The position numbers and the translations under genes are program-made. From assembly GCF_000621505.1 (NCBI RefSeq), contig NZ_JHYD01000009.1, positions 1 to 64,000 on the forward strand: DNA of 64,000 nucleotides. Direction: 5' to 3'. Positions 42,266 to 50,636 of this stretch are shown one piece after another. The notes beneath the pieces were generated by a model. The model saw only the letters and a list, made by a program, of their open reading frames with translations. It was not told the origin of the DNA and did not search any database. Positions within the stretch are counted from its first letter, which is position 1; every line of letters begins with the position of its first letter. This stretch comes from Ruminiclostridium cellobioparum DSM 1351 = ATCC 15832 (GTDB lineage: Bacteria > Bacillota > Clostridia > Acetivibrionales > DSM-1351).

Positions 42266-43033
42266 TCAATCGGTAAAGTTTTTTACAAAGCTTAATCTAT
42301 GTATCGGACAAAGTCCGAATTTTTTAATAGCTGAAATATGCTGGGGTGTTGCATAACCTTTATGTACTGCAAATCCATATTCCGGATATATGTTGTCATA
42401 TTCCTTTAAAAGCCTGTCCCTGGTCACCTTTGCCAGAATTGATGCGGCAGCTATAGAAAAGCTAAGGCTGTCACCTTTGATTATGGGGACTTGTTTTGTC
42501 TTAATGTTTTCAAGCCTCACTGCGTCGAGCAGAATGCAGTCAGCCTGCGGCTTTAGCTGTTCAAGGGCTCCTGTCATGGCGCTTTTTGTAGCATTCAATA
42601 TATTTATGTTGTCTATACACTTTTCATCAATGGCCTGAATGCCATAAGCAAGTGCCTTTTCCTTGATTATTTCAAACAAGGCTTCTCTTTGGGCCTCACT
42701 CAATTTCTTTGAGTCATTTACACCTTCTATGGTCACACCTTCCGGAAAAATCACCGCTGCCGCAACAACCGGACCTGCCAGCGGCCCCCTGCCGGCTTCA
42801 TCCACACCCGCTATATAACTGAACCCTTCTTCCCGGGCCTGTCTTTCAAAGGACAGCAGCTTTTCAAGCCTCTCTGCTTCGGCTCTCTGCTTTTCCTTCA
42901 GCCTGTAATATCTTTCGAGCAGCTTTGCCACTCCCGAGCCTTGATTCCCAAAGGATAAAAGATAATCAATTGCTTCATCCACCGACTTTTCCTGAATCTG
43001 TTCCTGTATTTCCTTAAGGGATAATTTTACCAT
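42266..43033 (-). CDS. rnhB: ribonuclease HII
   Basis: A 255-residue nuclease that removes ribonucleotides from DNA and RNA from RNA-DNA hybrids. The active site is in IAGVDEAGRGPLAGPVVAAA (Asp-Glu pair), with the other acidic residues in DCILLDAVR and the KVTRD region. The N-terminal 65-residue extension (SLKEIQEQIQEKSVDEAI) is common in Firmicutes. The ATG at 43033 follows GGAGGAAGT. It precedes ylqG by 21 bp and is part of the conserved rplS block. Confidence 0.96.
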   Translation of the reverse strand: MVKLSLKEIQEQIQEKSVDEAIDYLLSFGNQGSGVAKLLERYYRLKEKQRAEAERLEKLLSFERQAREEGFSYIAGVDEAGRGPLAGPVVAAAVIFPEGVTIEGVNDSKKLSEAQREALFEIIKEKALAYGIQAIDEKCIDNINILNATKSAMTGALEQLKPQADCILLDAVRLENIKTKQVPIIKGDSLSFSIAAASILAKVTRDRLLKEYDNIYPEYGFAVHKGYATPQHISAIKKFGLCPIHRLSFVKNFTD

Positions 43034-43207
43034 ACTTCCTCCCTGACTGAATTTTTGCTTTATTTTATCAATATTTATACTTTACTACAGAATTAAGGTG
43101 TTGGCTAGTGTCATAATATATTGGATTTGGTTGTATTTCGCCATTGGAATAGAAGAACAAATATGTTACAATTTCTATAATTTGGATTTAAAGATCGGAG
43201 ACAAAAA

Positions 43208-43832
43208 ATGAAAGAGTTAATGAAAATTCCTTGTAACAAGCTAGTTCTTATTTTTTCCTTTCTGTTTATTATGACTTTTAATTTAGGTAATCTTCAGACT
43301 GTTAACGCTGAAACCGCTGGAGATATTGCAGACATTTCGGAACAGGTTAATCTGAAATGGATTGTAACCGGAAGCGGAGACCAGAAGGATATAGGCCTGG
43401 TTGAAGAGGAAATAAATAAATATCTGGAGGATAAAATCAATGCTACAGTGGATATCACTACGTTTTTCTGGGGCGATGATTTTGACAACCGTATAAAATT
43501 AATGGTAGCTGCCGGTGAGCCTTACGACATTAATTTTACTTCCAACTGGACTGCGTACTACAGCGATCTGACTTCAATAGGAGCCTATAAGGATATTACC
43601 GATATGCTTGACACCTATGCTCCCAAAACCAAAGCCCTCCTTGGAAAAAACATATTAAAGGGCGCAGAAGTTAATGGCCGTATATACGCCATACCTGTCC
43701 GACTTGTCCTTTGGAAAAGTCGATCCGGCTGCTACCCTTTCCAAAATGAACAGTGAAATGAAGAAAGCCGGCTTGCAGAATGTATTGAGCGAAATGCAAA
43801 AACAGGTGGACAAGTTTAAACGTCAAAAATAA
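43208..43832 (+). pseudogene. decayed extracellular solute-binding protein gene
   Basis: The first 165 codons encode the N-terminal lobe of a family 1 extracellular solute-binding protein: a Sec signal peptide (LVLIFSFLFIMTFNLGNLQT), then VNLKWIVTGSGDQKDI, FDNRIKLMVAAGEPYDI and LKGAEVNGRIYAIPV. At about 43700 the reading frame passes out of register. The C-terminal end of the same family then appears in another frame (FGKVDPAATLSKMNSEMKKA, ending in KQVDKFKRQK at 43832). About 250-300 middle codons are missing. This is an internal deletion that also shifted the frame. The remaining frame gives a 182-residue product unlikely to work. It interrupts the rnhB-rbgA gene order on the opposite strand. 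Confidence 0.88.
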
Positions 43833-43885
43833 CAATACTCCGGCCAAAATACTTGTTTTTTACCTACAAATTTCAGCAGGCACAG

Positions 43886-44785
43886 CTATATTTCCGGGGC
43901 AACTCCATTAGCTGCCCTGGTTTCTTCCCTGTCTCCCGGCTTTTCAAGGGTTATCCTGCCGATTTTTCCGCCTCTGAACTCATCAAGAACTATAGCCGCT
44001 ATCCTGGAATAGTCGATCTGTCCTTTTGAAATAATACAGCCCCTTTTCCTGGCAACCGTTTCCAGCAGCTCAAGAGGCTCAATATCCTTCAGTACATCCG
44101 GCTCAAGCTTGAATCTGGTGCAAAGCTCGGCCGGATAATTTTTCGAGAGTCTGACAAGCAATTCCATGGCAGCTTCGGCAATATCCATTATGTCGTCTTT
44201 TATGGCGCCCGTAAAGGCAAGATTCAAACCAACTTCCTGATCTTCAAACTTTGGCCACAATATACCCGGAGTGTCCAGCAATTCTATTTCGGAATTGATC
44301 CTTATCCACTGCTTTCCTCTTGTGACACCGGGCCTGTCCCCTGTTACGGCAGTTGCCCTGCCCACTATCCTGTTTATAAAAGAAGATTTCCCCACATTTG
44401 GAATACCAACTACCATGAGTCTTACCGGGGTAAAGAGCTTGCCCTTTGCCCTGTCTCTTTCAATCTTTTCCGACATGAGCTCTCTGGCACGGGCTTTTAC
44501 TTCATTCAAACCCTTTCCGCTTATTGAGTTTATCAGAATGCAATTTATTCCCTGTTCAGCATACCATTTTACCCATTGTCCGGATATCTGCTCGTCTGCA
44601 AGATCGGATTTATTAAAAGCAACAAGCCTGGGCTTGTTATTTATCAAAGTATTAATTTCGGGATTTCTGCTGCTGAAGGGTATTCTGGCATCAAGCAGTT
44701 CTATGATGACGTCGACCAGCTTTAAATTTTCGGCAATAAGCCTTCTGGTCTTGGCCATATGTCCCGGAAACCACTGTATATTCAT
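43886..44785 (-). CDS. rbgA: ribosome biogenesis GTPase A
   Basis: A 299-residue circularly permuted GTPase (RbgA/YlqF) needed for late 50S assembly. The G motifs occur in permuted order: G4 FNKSDL, G5 region ILINSISGKG, G1 VVGIPNVGKSSFINRI, G2 TGDRPGVTRGKQWI and G3 LLDTPGIL. The N-terminus MNIQWFPGHMAKTRR is the family's signature. It has an ATG at 44785 after AAGGAGAATTAA. It lies between lepB and the broken solute-binding gene, in the conserved rplS - rbgA - rnhB order. Confidence 0.96.
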   Translation of the reverse strand: MNIQWFPGHMAKTRRLIAENLKLVDVIIELLDARIPFSSRNPEINTLINNKPRLVAFNKSDLADEQISGQWVKWYAEQGINCILINSISGKGLNEVKARARELMSEKIERDRAKGKLFTPVRLMVVGIPNVGKSSFINRIVGRATAVTGDRPGVTRGKQWIRINSEIELLDTPGILWPKFEDQEVGLNLAFTGAIKDDIMDIAEAAMELLVRLSKNYPAELCTRFKLEPDVLKDIEPLELLETVARKRGCIISKGQIDYSRIAAIVLDEFRGGKIGRITLEKPGDREETRAANGVAPEI

Positions 44786-44825
44786 TTAATTCTCCTTTGT
44801 GTAATAATTGCCGCTTTAATTAAAA

Positions 44826-45509
44826 CTACTTTAGTCCGCCGAATTTTCCTAAAGGCCAGATTCTCAATACGGCCCTTCCTATAACCGAATCAACGTCTAT
44901 GGGGCCAACCTCGCTGGATCTCGAATCCAGACTTTGTTCTCTATTATCACCCATTACAAACAACTTATTCTCAGGAACAGTAAAAGGCAGCTGCATGCCT
45001 TTGGATTCTGTAATGCCTTTTACATAAGGTTCTTCAAGCTTTTTATACTCACTTTCCCCGGCAGCTTTTCTATATACAAAACCATCACGTATGTCTATCT
45101 GATCACCGGGCAGTCCTATAACTCTCTTTATATAATCCACTTCACCCGGATTTCTTATGGGCAGATATTTAAATATACTTTTAAATTGTCCTTCCTCATG
45201 CATAAACACGATTATGTCGCCCCGCCTGGGTTCACTGAAGAAATACCCTGTTTTGTACACTATGACGTTATGTCCTTCGAACAGGGTATTTTCCATTGAC
45301 ACCATATTTACCTGGTAGGTCGAAAAAATAAAGGCCTTTATCAGCATGGATATCAATACTGCTGCAACAATGACAACGGCCCACTCAAAGATTTCTCTGC
45401 CTATAGAATTTTTTTTCTTTGGTTTTATATCGGAAGACTGCTTGTCTTTATTTTCAGTATTTAATTTTTCAAGTTTTTCTTCATTATTCTCATAGTTTTG
45501 ATTCTCCAT
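44826..45509 (-). CDS. lepB: signal peptidase I
   Basis: A 227-residue type I signal peptidase with one N-terminal membrane anchor (about residues 40-62). The catalytic Ser is in VNMVSMENTLFEG, and the Lys is in VDYIKRVIGLPGDQI. The conserved C-terminal box reads FVMGDNREQSLDSRSSEVG. The N-terminal 35 residues are highly charged and Lys/Glu/Asn-rich. It cuts signal peptides from exported proteins. It has an ATG at 45509 after GAGGTGTTTTCCT. Its place between rplS and rbgA is shared with many Clostridia. Confidence 0.96.
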   Translation of the reverse strand: MENQNYENNEEKLEKLNTENKDKQSSDIKPKKKNSIGREIFEWAVVIVAAVLISMLIKAFIFSTYQVNMVSMENTLFEGHNVIVYKTGYFFSEPRRGDIIVFMHEEGQFKSIFKYLPIRNPGEVDYIKRVIGLPGDQIDIRDGFVYRKAAGESEYKKLEEPYVKGITESKGMQLPFTVPENKLFVMGDNREQSLDSRSSEVGPIDVDSVIGRAVLRIWPLGKFGGLK

Positions 45510-45663
45510 AGGAAAACACCTCGTAGACTTTTATTTATTTAATAAATATCAAACCGTTTCTATTATATATAAAAACACAAAATTATACAAATTACATTTA
45601 TTTAACATCAAAAACAACATAAGCAACAGTCAAGCATTCATGCATACACTCCCGGAACAGACT

Positions 45664-45695
45664 AAAAACCCAGAGACGTCACGCCCCTGGGTTTT
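45664..45695 (-). terminator. intrinsic terminator of rplS
   Basis: AAAACCCAG and CTGGGTTTT pair (45665-45673 and 45687-45695), with T tracts both ways. It lies about 30 bp past the rplS stop. Confidence 0.85.
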
Positions 45696-45723
45696 CCGCT
45701 GTGTTCATACAAACACTTATGAC

Positions 45724-46074
45724 TTATTTAGTCTGAAGTTTTTCCTTAACCTTGGCAGCCTTACCCACTCTGTCACGCAGATAGTAAAGTTTGGCTCTTC
45801 TAACAACACCTTTTCTAACTACATCGATATGATCGATTCTTGGTGAGTTAACAGGGAAAATTCTTTCAACACCAACACCGTAGGATACTCTTCTGACAGT
45901 AAAAGTTTCCTTTAAGCCGGAACCTTTCAAAGCTATGACAGTACCTTCGAATACCTGGATTCTCTCCCTGGTTCCTTCTTTGATCTTTGCATGAACCTTA
46001 ATAAAATCACCAATTTCCAATTTAGGAAGGTCAGTTCTTATCTGTTCATTTTCAATTGCTTTCAATATATCCAT
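45724..46074 (-). CDS. rplS: 50S ribosomal protein L19
   Basis: A 116-residue ribosomal protein at the 30S-50S interface. The sequence [53 protein letters not shown] and [21 protein letters not shown] is typical and full length. The start is the ATG at 46074, after GGAAGGAGGAATTTG; the frame's upstream extension runs through the leader RNA and is not protein. A promoter and an L19-type leader precede it. It is the first gene of the rplS - lepB - rbgA block. Confidence 0.98.
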   Translation of the reverse strand: MDILKAIENEQIRTDLPKLEIGDFIKVHAKIKEGTRERIQVFEGTVIALKGSGLKETFTVRRVSYGVGVERIFPVNSPRIDHIDVVRKGVVRRAKLYYLRDRVGKAAKVKEKLQTK

Positions 46075-46155
46075 TTTCAAATTCCTCCTTCCTCTCCTAG
46101 ATGTTCGTGCATCCTGTACAACCTTTGTGCAGAGGACCATCCGTATTACATACGC
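46075..46155 (-). promoter_or_regulatory. L19 leader RNA, probable
   Basis: The minus-strand leader reads GGATGGTCCTCTGCAC, then GTACAGGATGCACGAACATC, then TAGGAGAGG. This succession (GGATGGTCCTCTGC ... AGGATG ... ATGAACATCTAGGAGGA) is what I recall of the Firmicute L19 leader that lets the ribosomal protein limit its own synthesis. The AGAGGA near the ribosome binding site can pair with TCCTCT. Match is from memory. Confidence 0.65.
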
Positions 46156-46160
46156 AGTGT

Positions 46161-46189
46161 ATTATAGCACAACCTTTAAGTACTGTAAA
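46161..46189 (-). promoter_or_regulatory. rplS promoter
   Basis: On the minus strand TTTACA (46184-46189), a 17-bp spacer and TATAAT (46161-46166), a strong sigma-A promoter. Transcription would begin near 46154 and include the leader. Confidence 0.8.
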
Positions 46190-46276
46190 GCTCTTTTTAC
46201 TTTTTTGTGTCTTTTTGATTTTCTGCTTATAATTTGCTCATATTTTGCTCATATTTATCAGTTTTCAAGTCAGGTG

Positions 46277-46798
46277 CTATTTGTTAAAGTCCCTGTATAA
46301 AAGGCTTGGCTGAATACCGGTATTGTTCTGGTATTTGCCGCTGGTGTATTTTTCGTATTCTCCTTCAATCGAATGATAGTAAATCTGGCATATATCAACA
46401 CCGGCATAAACTCTGATGGGCTGGATGCAATAAATCTCCAGGGTCCAATAACCTGAAAAGCCTACATCGCCAAACCCGGCCGTCACATGAATAAAAAGTC
46501 CAAGCCTTCCGATTGAAGATCTGCCCTCCAGCATGGGCACATATTTTTCGGTCCTTGTATACTCTTTTGTTCTGCCCAGATAAAGCCTGTTGGGTTCCAA
46601 TACCAGACCTTCATCAGGTATGACAAGGTTTTTCGCTTTGTTTTCCTTCTTCATATCCAAAATTTCATTCTCATATACCAGCAGTTCATTGTGCAGTTTC
46701 AGATTGTAACTGTTGGGATTCAGCTGAGCCGGGTTAAAGGGTTCAATAAAAATATCCCGTCCCAGCCTGTTTTGTATTTCCTTGCCTGATAAAATCAT
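46277..46798 (-). CDS. dcd: dCTP deaminase (Dcd/DUT-like)
   Basis: A 173-residue trimeric nucleotide-pool enzyme. The family core is intact: MILSGKEIQNRLG, FNPAQLNPNSYNLKL, LEGRSSIGRLGLFIHVTAGFG, FSGYWTLEIYCIQPIR and the C-terminal cap KYTSGKYQNNTGIQPSLLY. It turns dCTP into dUTP; some members go on to dUMP, and this sequence does not settle which. The start is the ATG at 46798 after AGGAGGGAAGAAT. The 40-codon upstream extension overlaps the previous gene and is not used. Confidence 0.93.
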   Translation of the reverse strand: MILSGKEIQNRLGRDIFIEPFNPAQLNPNSYNLKLHNELLVYENEILDMKKENKAKNLVIPDEGLVLEPNRLYLGRTKEYTRTEKYVPMLEGRSSIGRLGLFIHVTAGFGDVGFSGYWTLEIYCIQPIRVYAGVDICQIYYHSIEGEYEKYTSGKYQNNTGIQPSLLYRDFNK

Positions 46799-46877
46799 AT
46801 TCTTCCCTCCTGATTGCAGCTTATTCACAGGCAATACACGGCAAACAGCCTGTTTATCCGCCAGAGTACTATTTATA

Positions 46878-47867
46878 TCATGTCTGCGCTTTATCGGCAG
46901 CAAATACCACTCCCGCATCTTTTCTGGCTTTTACAGCCGTTTCAATGACTGCCACCGAGTGGTCGAACAGGCCGTAACATCTTTTATAGTCCCTGTTTTC
47001 ATATATATCCGCAAACTCCTTTATTTCATAAACAAATCTATCGGAGTTTGCGTGATAATTATACGTTTCAACGCTGCCACCCATTCCAACTTCAAATGAT
47101 GTACAACTGTTAACCGGACCATTTACCCTTATATACCCCTTTGTTCCCTGGATAATTGCAAAACTGGGACTATTGCTGTCCTTTGCCCCGGTGCACTCAC
47201 ATACGAAATCATCATATTTAAGAAGGGCGATACCCGAGGTATCAATGCCGTTACCTGCAAGGTTGGCCGCATATTTTACTTCCTTCGGCCGGCCGAACAA
47301 ACCGATTGCAAAGTGCAAATTATAAATGTTAATATCCGTCAGAGCCCCTCCCGAAAACTCCGGGCTGAAAATATTTGTTACTTCACCCAGCAGAAATTTG
47401 TCATATCTGCTGGAATACTGTGAATAATTGCACTGAACCAGCTTCAAATCTCCTATTGCTCCAATATGTTCTTTTACCTTCTTATAGTTCGGGAAATGTA
47501 TGGTTGTAACCGCCTCAAATAAAAACAATTCCTTCTCCCTCGCCAGGTCAGTCAAGGTTTTTACTTCCTGTACCGTAGATGTAAACGGCTTTTCACATAT
47601 TACATGCTTTCCCTTCTGCAGGGCCTGCAAGGCCTGCCTGAAATGAAGGCTGTTCGGAGATGCTATATAAATAAAATCAACATCACCGTCACAAAGTAAT
47701 TCATCGTAAGCTGTGTAAAATTTCTTTACATTGAATTTATCCGCCAATGCCCTGGCCGTTTCTTCACTTCTTGAAAAGACAGCCGTACATTCAACATTTT
47801 CCACCTGTTCCATTCCTGTTAAAAAATCCTCTACAATGGCTCCGGTCCCCACAGTACCTATTCTCAT
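46878..47867 (-). CDS. Gfo/Idh/MocA family oxidoreductase
   Basis: A 329-residue NAD(P)-dependent dehydrogenase. The Rossmann fingerprint is at the N-terminus (IGTVGTGAIVEDFL), the motif VICEKPF holds the family's Lys-Pro, and the C-terminal domain has FSGGALTDINIYNLHFAIGLF. These proteins oxidise or isomerise sugars and polyols. No sugar gene cluster is nearby, so the substrate is not known. It has an ATG at 47867 following GAGGTAAGACG. It lies upstream of dcd, with a gap of about 80 bp. Confidence 0.9.
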   Translation of the reverse strand: MRIGTVGTGAIVEDFLTGMEQVENVECTAVFSRSEETARALADKFNVKKFYTAYDELLCDGDVDFIYIASPNSLHFRQALQALQKGKHVICEKPFTSTVQEVKTLTDLAREKELFLFEAVTTIHFPNYKKVKEHIGAIGDLKLVQCNYSQYSSRYDKFLLGEVTNIFSPEFSGGALTDINIYNLHFAIGLFGRPKEVKYAANLAGNGIDTSGIALLKYDDFVCECTGAKDSNSPSFAIIQGTKGYIRVNGPVNSCTSFEVGMGGSVETYNYHANSDRFVYEIKEFADIYENRDYKRCYGLFDHSVAVIETAVKARKDAGVVFAADKAQT

Positions 47868-48001
47868 CGTCTTACCTCGTCTTTAAAGTATTTTTGCTGC
47901 AATATTTGATCCCACTGATTTATATTATAATACAATTGTCCTGCTTTGAGACAGCCCCAAAACCAGGTGTTTTTACTTCCGATCATTTATTTTTCATTGT
48001 G

Positions 48002-48859
48002 TCATGAATTATCTTTTTGAGCAATAACGGCTATCCATTCTCCATCCCCGGTATACACACTGCCTGTGAGATCGTTCCATACAGTCTTCAACTTAAACCC
48101 GGCCTTACTTAATAATTCCTCCACAGCTTCCAATGAATAGTCATGAAACCAGTTTCTGTACACCTTGCAGCCACTTTCATCAATAATTATGTACTGATTC
48201 AGCCACAAGTCCCTGTCAGGGTAATCAAAGCACATTTCAAGCACCATATGCCGGCCCGGCCTCCAGAAGCCCTGATCACTATAATACCAATTGTTGTGAA
48301 TTTCGCTCTTACTTCTGAGTTTCCGGGTCGAAACATCGAAAATAAAGACGCCATCCTCCTTCAGTGCTTTTCTTACTGCCGCAAGCAACTGTACCAGGGA
48401 TGCCTCCGGAAAAGTATTAAGCTCACCGTAAACCTGAATTACGGCATCAAATTCATTTTGAAACTCCAAATCAAAGAAGTTCACACAGTGATATTCGACA
48501 GGCAGGTTTAACTCCTCAGCTGCTGCTCGTGCATAACCTATTGAACGTTCTGAAATATCCACTCCCACAACCTCCATACCGGCCATAGCCAGCCTTTGAG
48601 CATATAAGCCGGGACCGCAGCCAAGATCCAACAGCCTCATTCCGGGTTTGAGGGCACCTGCCTTAAACAGGTTATCTATAGTCCGGTCTATGGTCTCAGC
48701 TTTTCTGCTGGCAGCATCATGGTTTTGGCTGAGATGGGCTTCCAGCATGCTCCGGGATATATGGGGATGGTCCCAGAAGGTCTTTTCACCCGGCTCAAAG
48801 GGTTCCGGTTTTTTAGAATATCTGTTTATGATATCAAGAGTTTCTTTATATATATGCAA
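48002..48859 (-). CDS. class I SAM-dependent methyltransferase
   Basis: A 285-residue methyltransferase. Motif I is MRLLDLGCGPGLYAQRLAMAG, followed by VVGVDISERSIGYAR, then FDAVIQVYGELNTFP and GVFIFDVST. The C-terminal half has acceptor-binding features such as VLEMCFDYPDRDLWLNQYIII and FHDYSLEAVEELLSKAGF. It methylates a small molecule or a macromolecule in the cytosol; the substrate cannot be read from the sequence. It has an ATG at 48859 after GGAGGGTGGAATAATT. It follows rsgA in the same direction. Confidence 0.9.
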   Translation of the reverse strand: MHIYKETLDIINRYSKKPEPFEPGEKTFWDHPHISRSMLEAHLSQNHDAASRKAETIDRTIDNLFKAGALKPGMRLLDLGCGPGLYAQRLAMAGMEVVGVDISERSIGYARAAAEELNLPVEYHCVNFFDLEFQNEFDAVIQVYGELNTFPEASLVQLLAAVRKALKEDGVFIFDVSTRKLRSKSEIHNNWYYSDQGFWRPGRHMVLEMCFDYPDRDLWLNQYIIIDESGCKVYRNWFHDYSLEAVEELLSKAGFKLKTVWNDLTGSVYTGDGEWIAVIAQKDNS

Positions 48860-48934
48860 TTATTCCACCCTCCCGTCCTCAATGTCAAACATATCTGATT
48901 TTGATATTCATACGCATCCTCCCAATTTAGAACC

Positions 48935-49987
48935 CTAAAACTTCCCTTTTGCAAAATTCTTCTGGTACTTTGACAGCTGGCGCCCCCACTGCTTCTCCTG
49001 AAGTCTCTGCTTTCCGTCCTTCTTTGATTCCATAAAGGCAATTTCCTTCTGCAGCTTCAGCCAGCTATCCCATCTTTTCTTCTCAAGTTTTTCGGTCTCC
49101 AGTGCCTCCCTTACTGCACAACCCGGCTCATCCCGGTGTTTGCAGTCGTGAAAGCGGCATTTCAGAACAAGTTCTTCAATGTCTCCGAACATAATGTCCA
49201 TACCGGTGTCGGAATCCCACAGGGAAAGTGTTCTCATTCCGGGAGTATCCAGAATCAGCCCTCCTCCCGGCAAAAGTACAAGTTCCCTGTGGGTGGTGGT
49301 ATGTCTGCCCCTGCTGTCGTCCTCACGTATTGACTGCGTCTTAAGAATTTTCTCTCCGGACAGGGTGTTTACCAGTGTAGACTTGCCCACTCCCGACGAC
49401 CCCAATAACGCCACTGTTTTGCCGGGCAGCAGGTATTTCCTTATATCCTCGATACCCTGTCCCGTCACAGAACTTATGGCGTAAACCTCAACACCGGGAG
49501 CTGTGCCGTATACCATACCCAGCTTATCAACCGTATCCCCACAGCAGTCGGCCTTTGTCAGCACCACCACAGGCACAGCACCGCTGTCCCAGGCAGCAAT
49601 CATATACCTTTCCAGCCTTTTCATGTTAAAATCCCTGTTAAGCGACTGTATTATAAAAACGGTATCGGCATTTGCTGCAACAATCTGCTCCTTAACCTCA
49701 ATTCCGGCTGCTGCTCTCGAAAACTTGGTTTTTCTCGTGAGAACAAATCTGACCAAAGTATCTGCCCCCTGTACCGTTTCAAGGCCGACCCAATCCCCGA
49801 CAGCCAGTTGAAGGCTGTTTCCCTCTTTCTGCAACGGTCTGCCGACCGTAAGTTCACCTGAATCGGTCATAACCTTCAGCTGCTGCCCGAAGTCAGCAGT
49901 GATACGGCCCGGGAACATTGCTGCAGCCGCCCTTTCTTTCCATTGGATTTCAAAAAAATCATTCCATCCATAATCTTTTATATTCAT
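48935..49987 (-). CDS. rsgA: ribosome small subunit-dependent GTPase A
   Basis: A 350-residue circularly permuted GTPase of the RsgA/YloQ family that matures the 30S subunit. The order is OB-fold (about residues 25-95), G4 LTKADCCGD, G1 LLGSSGVGKSTLVNTL, G2 region RGRHTTTHRELV, G3 ILDTPGMRTL and a zinc motif CRFHDCKHRDEPGCAV. The N-terminal extension of about 25 residues and the Lys-rich C-terminus (EKQWGRQLSKYQKN) are usual for the longer Clostridium-type members. Its ATG at 49987 shares a base with the stop of the small gene upstream, so translation is coupled. Confidence 0.94.
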   Translation of the reverse strand: MNIKDYGWNDFFEIQWKERAAAAMFPGRITADFGQQLKVMTDSGELTVGRPLQKEGNSLQLAVGDWVGLETVQGADTLVRFVLTRKTKFSRAAAGIEVKEQIVAANADTVFIIQSLNRDFNMKRLERYMIAAWDSGAVPVVVLTKADCCGDTVDKLGMVYGTAPGVEVYAISSVTGQGIEDIRKYLLPGKTVALLGSSGVGKSTLVNTLSGEKILKTQSIREDDSRGRHTTTHRELVLLPGGGLILDTPGMRTLSLWDSDTGMDIMFGDIEELVLKCRFHDCKHRDEPGCAVREALETEKLEKKRWDSWLKLQKEIAFMESKKDGKQRLQEKQWGRQLSKYQKNFAKGKF

Positions 49988-50136
49988 CAGTAATCATCCT
50001 TTATAAATTTCTTTTCGTCCTGTCTGCGTTTCTTTTTGTTCTTCAGACTGTTTTCCTGAACTCTTGTCCTGGGATTTATAACCCAGTTGTTCCGTATTTC
50101 CTTCATATAATCAAAAGTAGTTTTCCTTTTATCCAT
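49987..50136 (-). CDS. small basic hypothetical protein
   Basis: A 49-residue protein not reported in the longer reading frames. It begins at the ATG at 50136, 5 nt after GGAGGG, and its TGA overlaps the rsgA start by one base (TGATG). The sequence is MDKRKTTFDYMKEIRNNW, then VINPRTRVQENSLKNKKKRR and QDEKKFIKDDY, with 18 basic residues. The good ribosome binding site and tight coupling to rsgA make it likely to be expressed. I do not recognise a family; it may be a small ribosome- or RNA-associated protein. Confidence 0.7.
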   Translation of the reverse strand: MDKRKTTFDYMKEIRNNWVINPRTRVQENSLKNKKKRRQDEKKFIKDDY

Positions 50137-50152
50137 AGTTGCCCTCCATTCC

Positions 50153-50167
50153 ACGTGGTATCCACGT
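50153..50167. promoter_or_regulatory. dyad upstream of the small gene and rsgA
   Basis: ACGTGG-tat-CCACGT is a perfect palindrome with a 3-bp spacer, about 17 bp upstream of the 49-codon gene. It might be an operator or an RNA hairpin in the leader. No -10/-35 pair could be assigned with confidence. Confidence 0.45.
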
Positions 50168-50245
50168 AAACAAAAAATTTAAATACTGGCGTCACGAGCA
50201 AATTTCTGATATTTTAGTGTCCCAAACTGAAAATGGACATAAAAA

Positions 50246-50272
50246 ATCCGCAGATAGCGACCACCTGCGGAT
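50246..50272 (-). terminator. intrinsic terminator
   Basis: ATCCGCAG (50246-50253) and CTGCGGAT (50265-50272) form a GC-rich hairpin, followed on the minus strand by TTTTTTATG. It is the second of two terminators in a gene-free stretch and would block read-through toward rsgA. Confidence 0.85.
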
Positions 50273-50302
50273 ATGATTGAAAAATTCATACTTTCCCGGA
50301 CA

Positions 50303-50328
50303 ATAAAAAAACACGCTACTAATGCGTG
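50303..50328 (-). terminator. intrinsic terminator of the short transcription unit
   Basis: CACGC (50312-50316) and GCGTG (50324-50328) with a 7-nt loop, followed on the minus strand by TTTTTTTATTG. Confidence 0.75.
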
Positions 50329-50564
50329 CCGACAACTACTCAATAATAAAACGGCTCTGTAAATAAATTATTTACAAGCTGTTCATTACTGTCGTATTTA
50401 ATTGCATCCACCATACAGTTGCTCGAAAGAAGCCGCACCGGAACAAAGCATATAAAAAACTCCTCTGCACCGTGCCATTATTCAGTTAGCAAAGAGCCAC
50501 CCCAACAATTAATTTTAATGACATACAACAACAACTCCTTTCTTCTCGTATTAAAATTATATCC
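50303..50564 (-). other. short independent transcription unit (sRNA or micropeptide gene)
   Basis: This 260-bp stretch has its own promoter (50571-50600) and terminator (50303-50328) but no ordinary gene. Two tiny open frames have good ribosome binding sites. 50486-50524 encodes MSLKLIVGVALC behind AAAGGAG. 50398-50451 encodes MLCSGAASFEQLYGGCN behind AGAGGAG, and the same frame may start at 50478. A third frame, 50340-50414, overlaps the second and encodes MVDAIKYDSNEQLVNNLFTE followed by PFYY. It could be a small RNA, a toxin/peptide gene, or a regulatory leader. I recognise none of the peptides. Confidence 0.5.
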
Positions 50565-50570
50565 TTTTTA

Positions 50571-50600
50571 ATTATAAAATATATTTCCATTCAATGTCAA
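50571..50600 (-). promoter_or_regulatory. consensus promoter of the short transcription unit
   Basis: On the minus strand TTGACA (50595-50600), an 18-bp spacer and TATAAT (50571-50576). Both hexamers are perfect. It lies just past the hemL stop, so it makes a new transcript and is not the hem operon promoter. Confidence 0.75.
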
Positions 50601-50636
50601 TAGCAATACCTGTTATTATTTAGAAATAAATTAACG

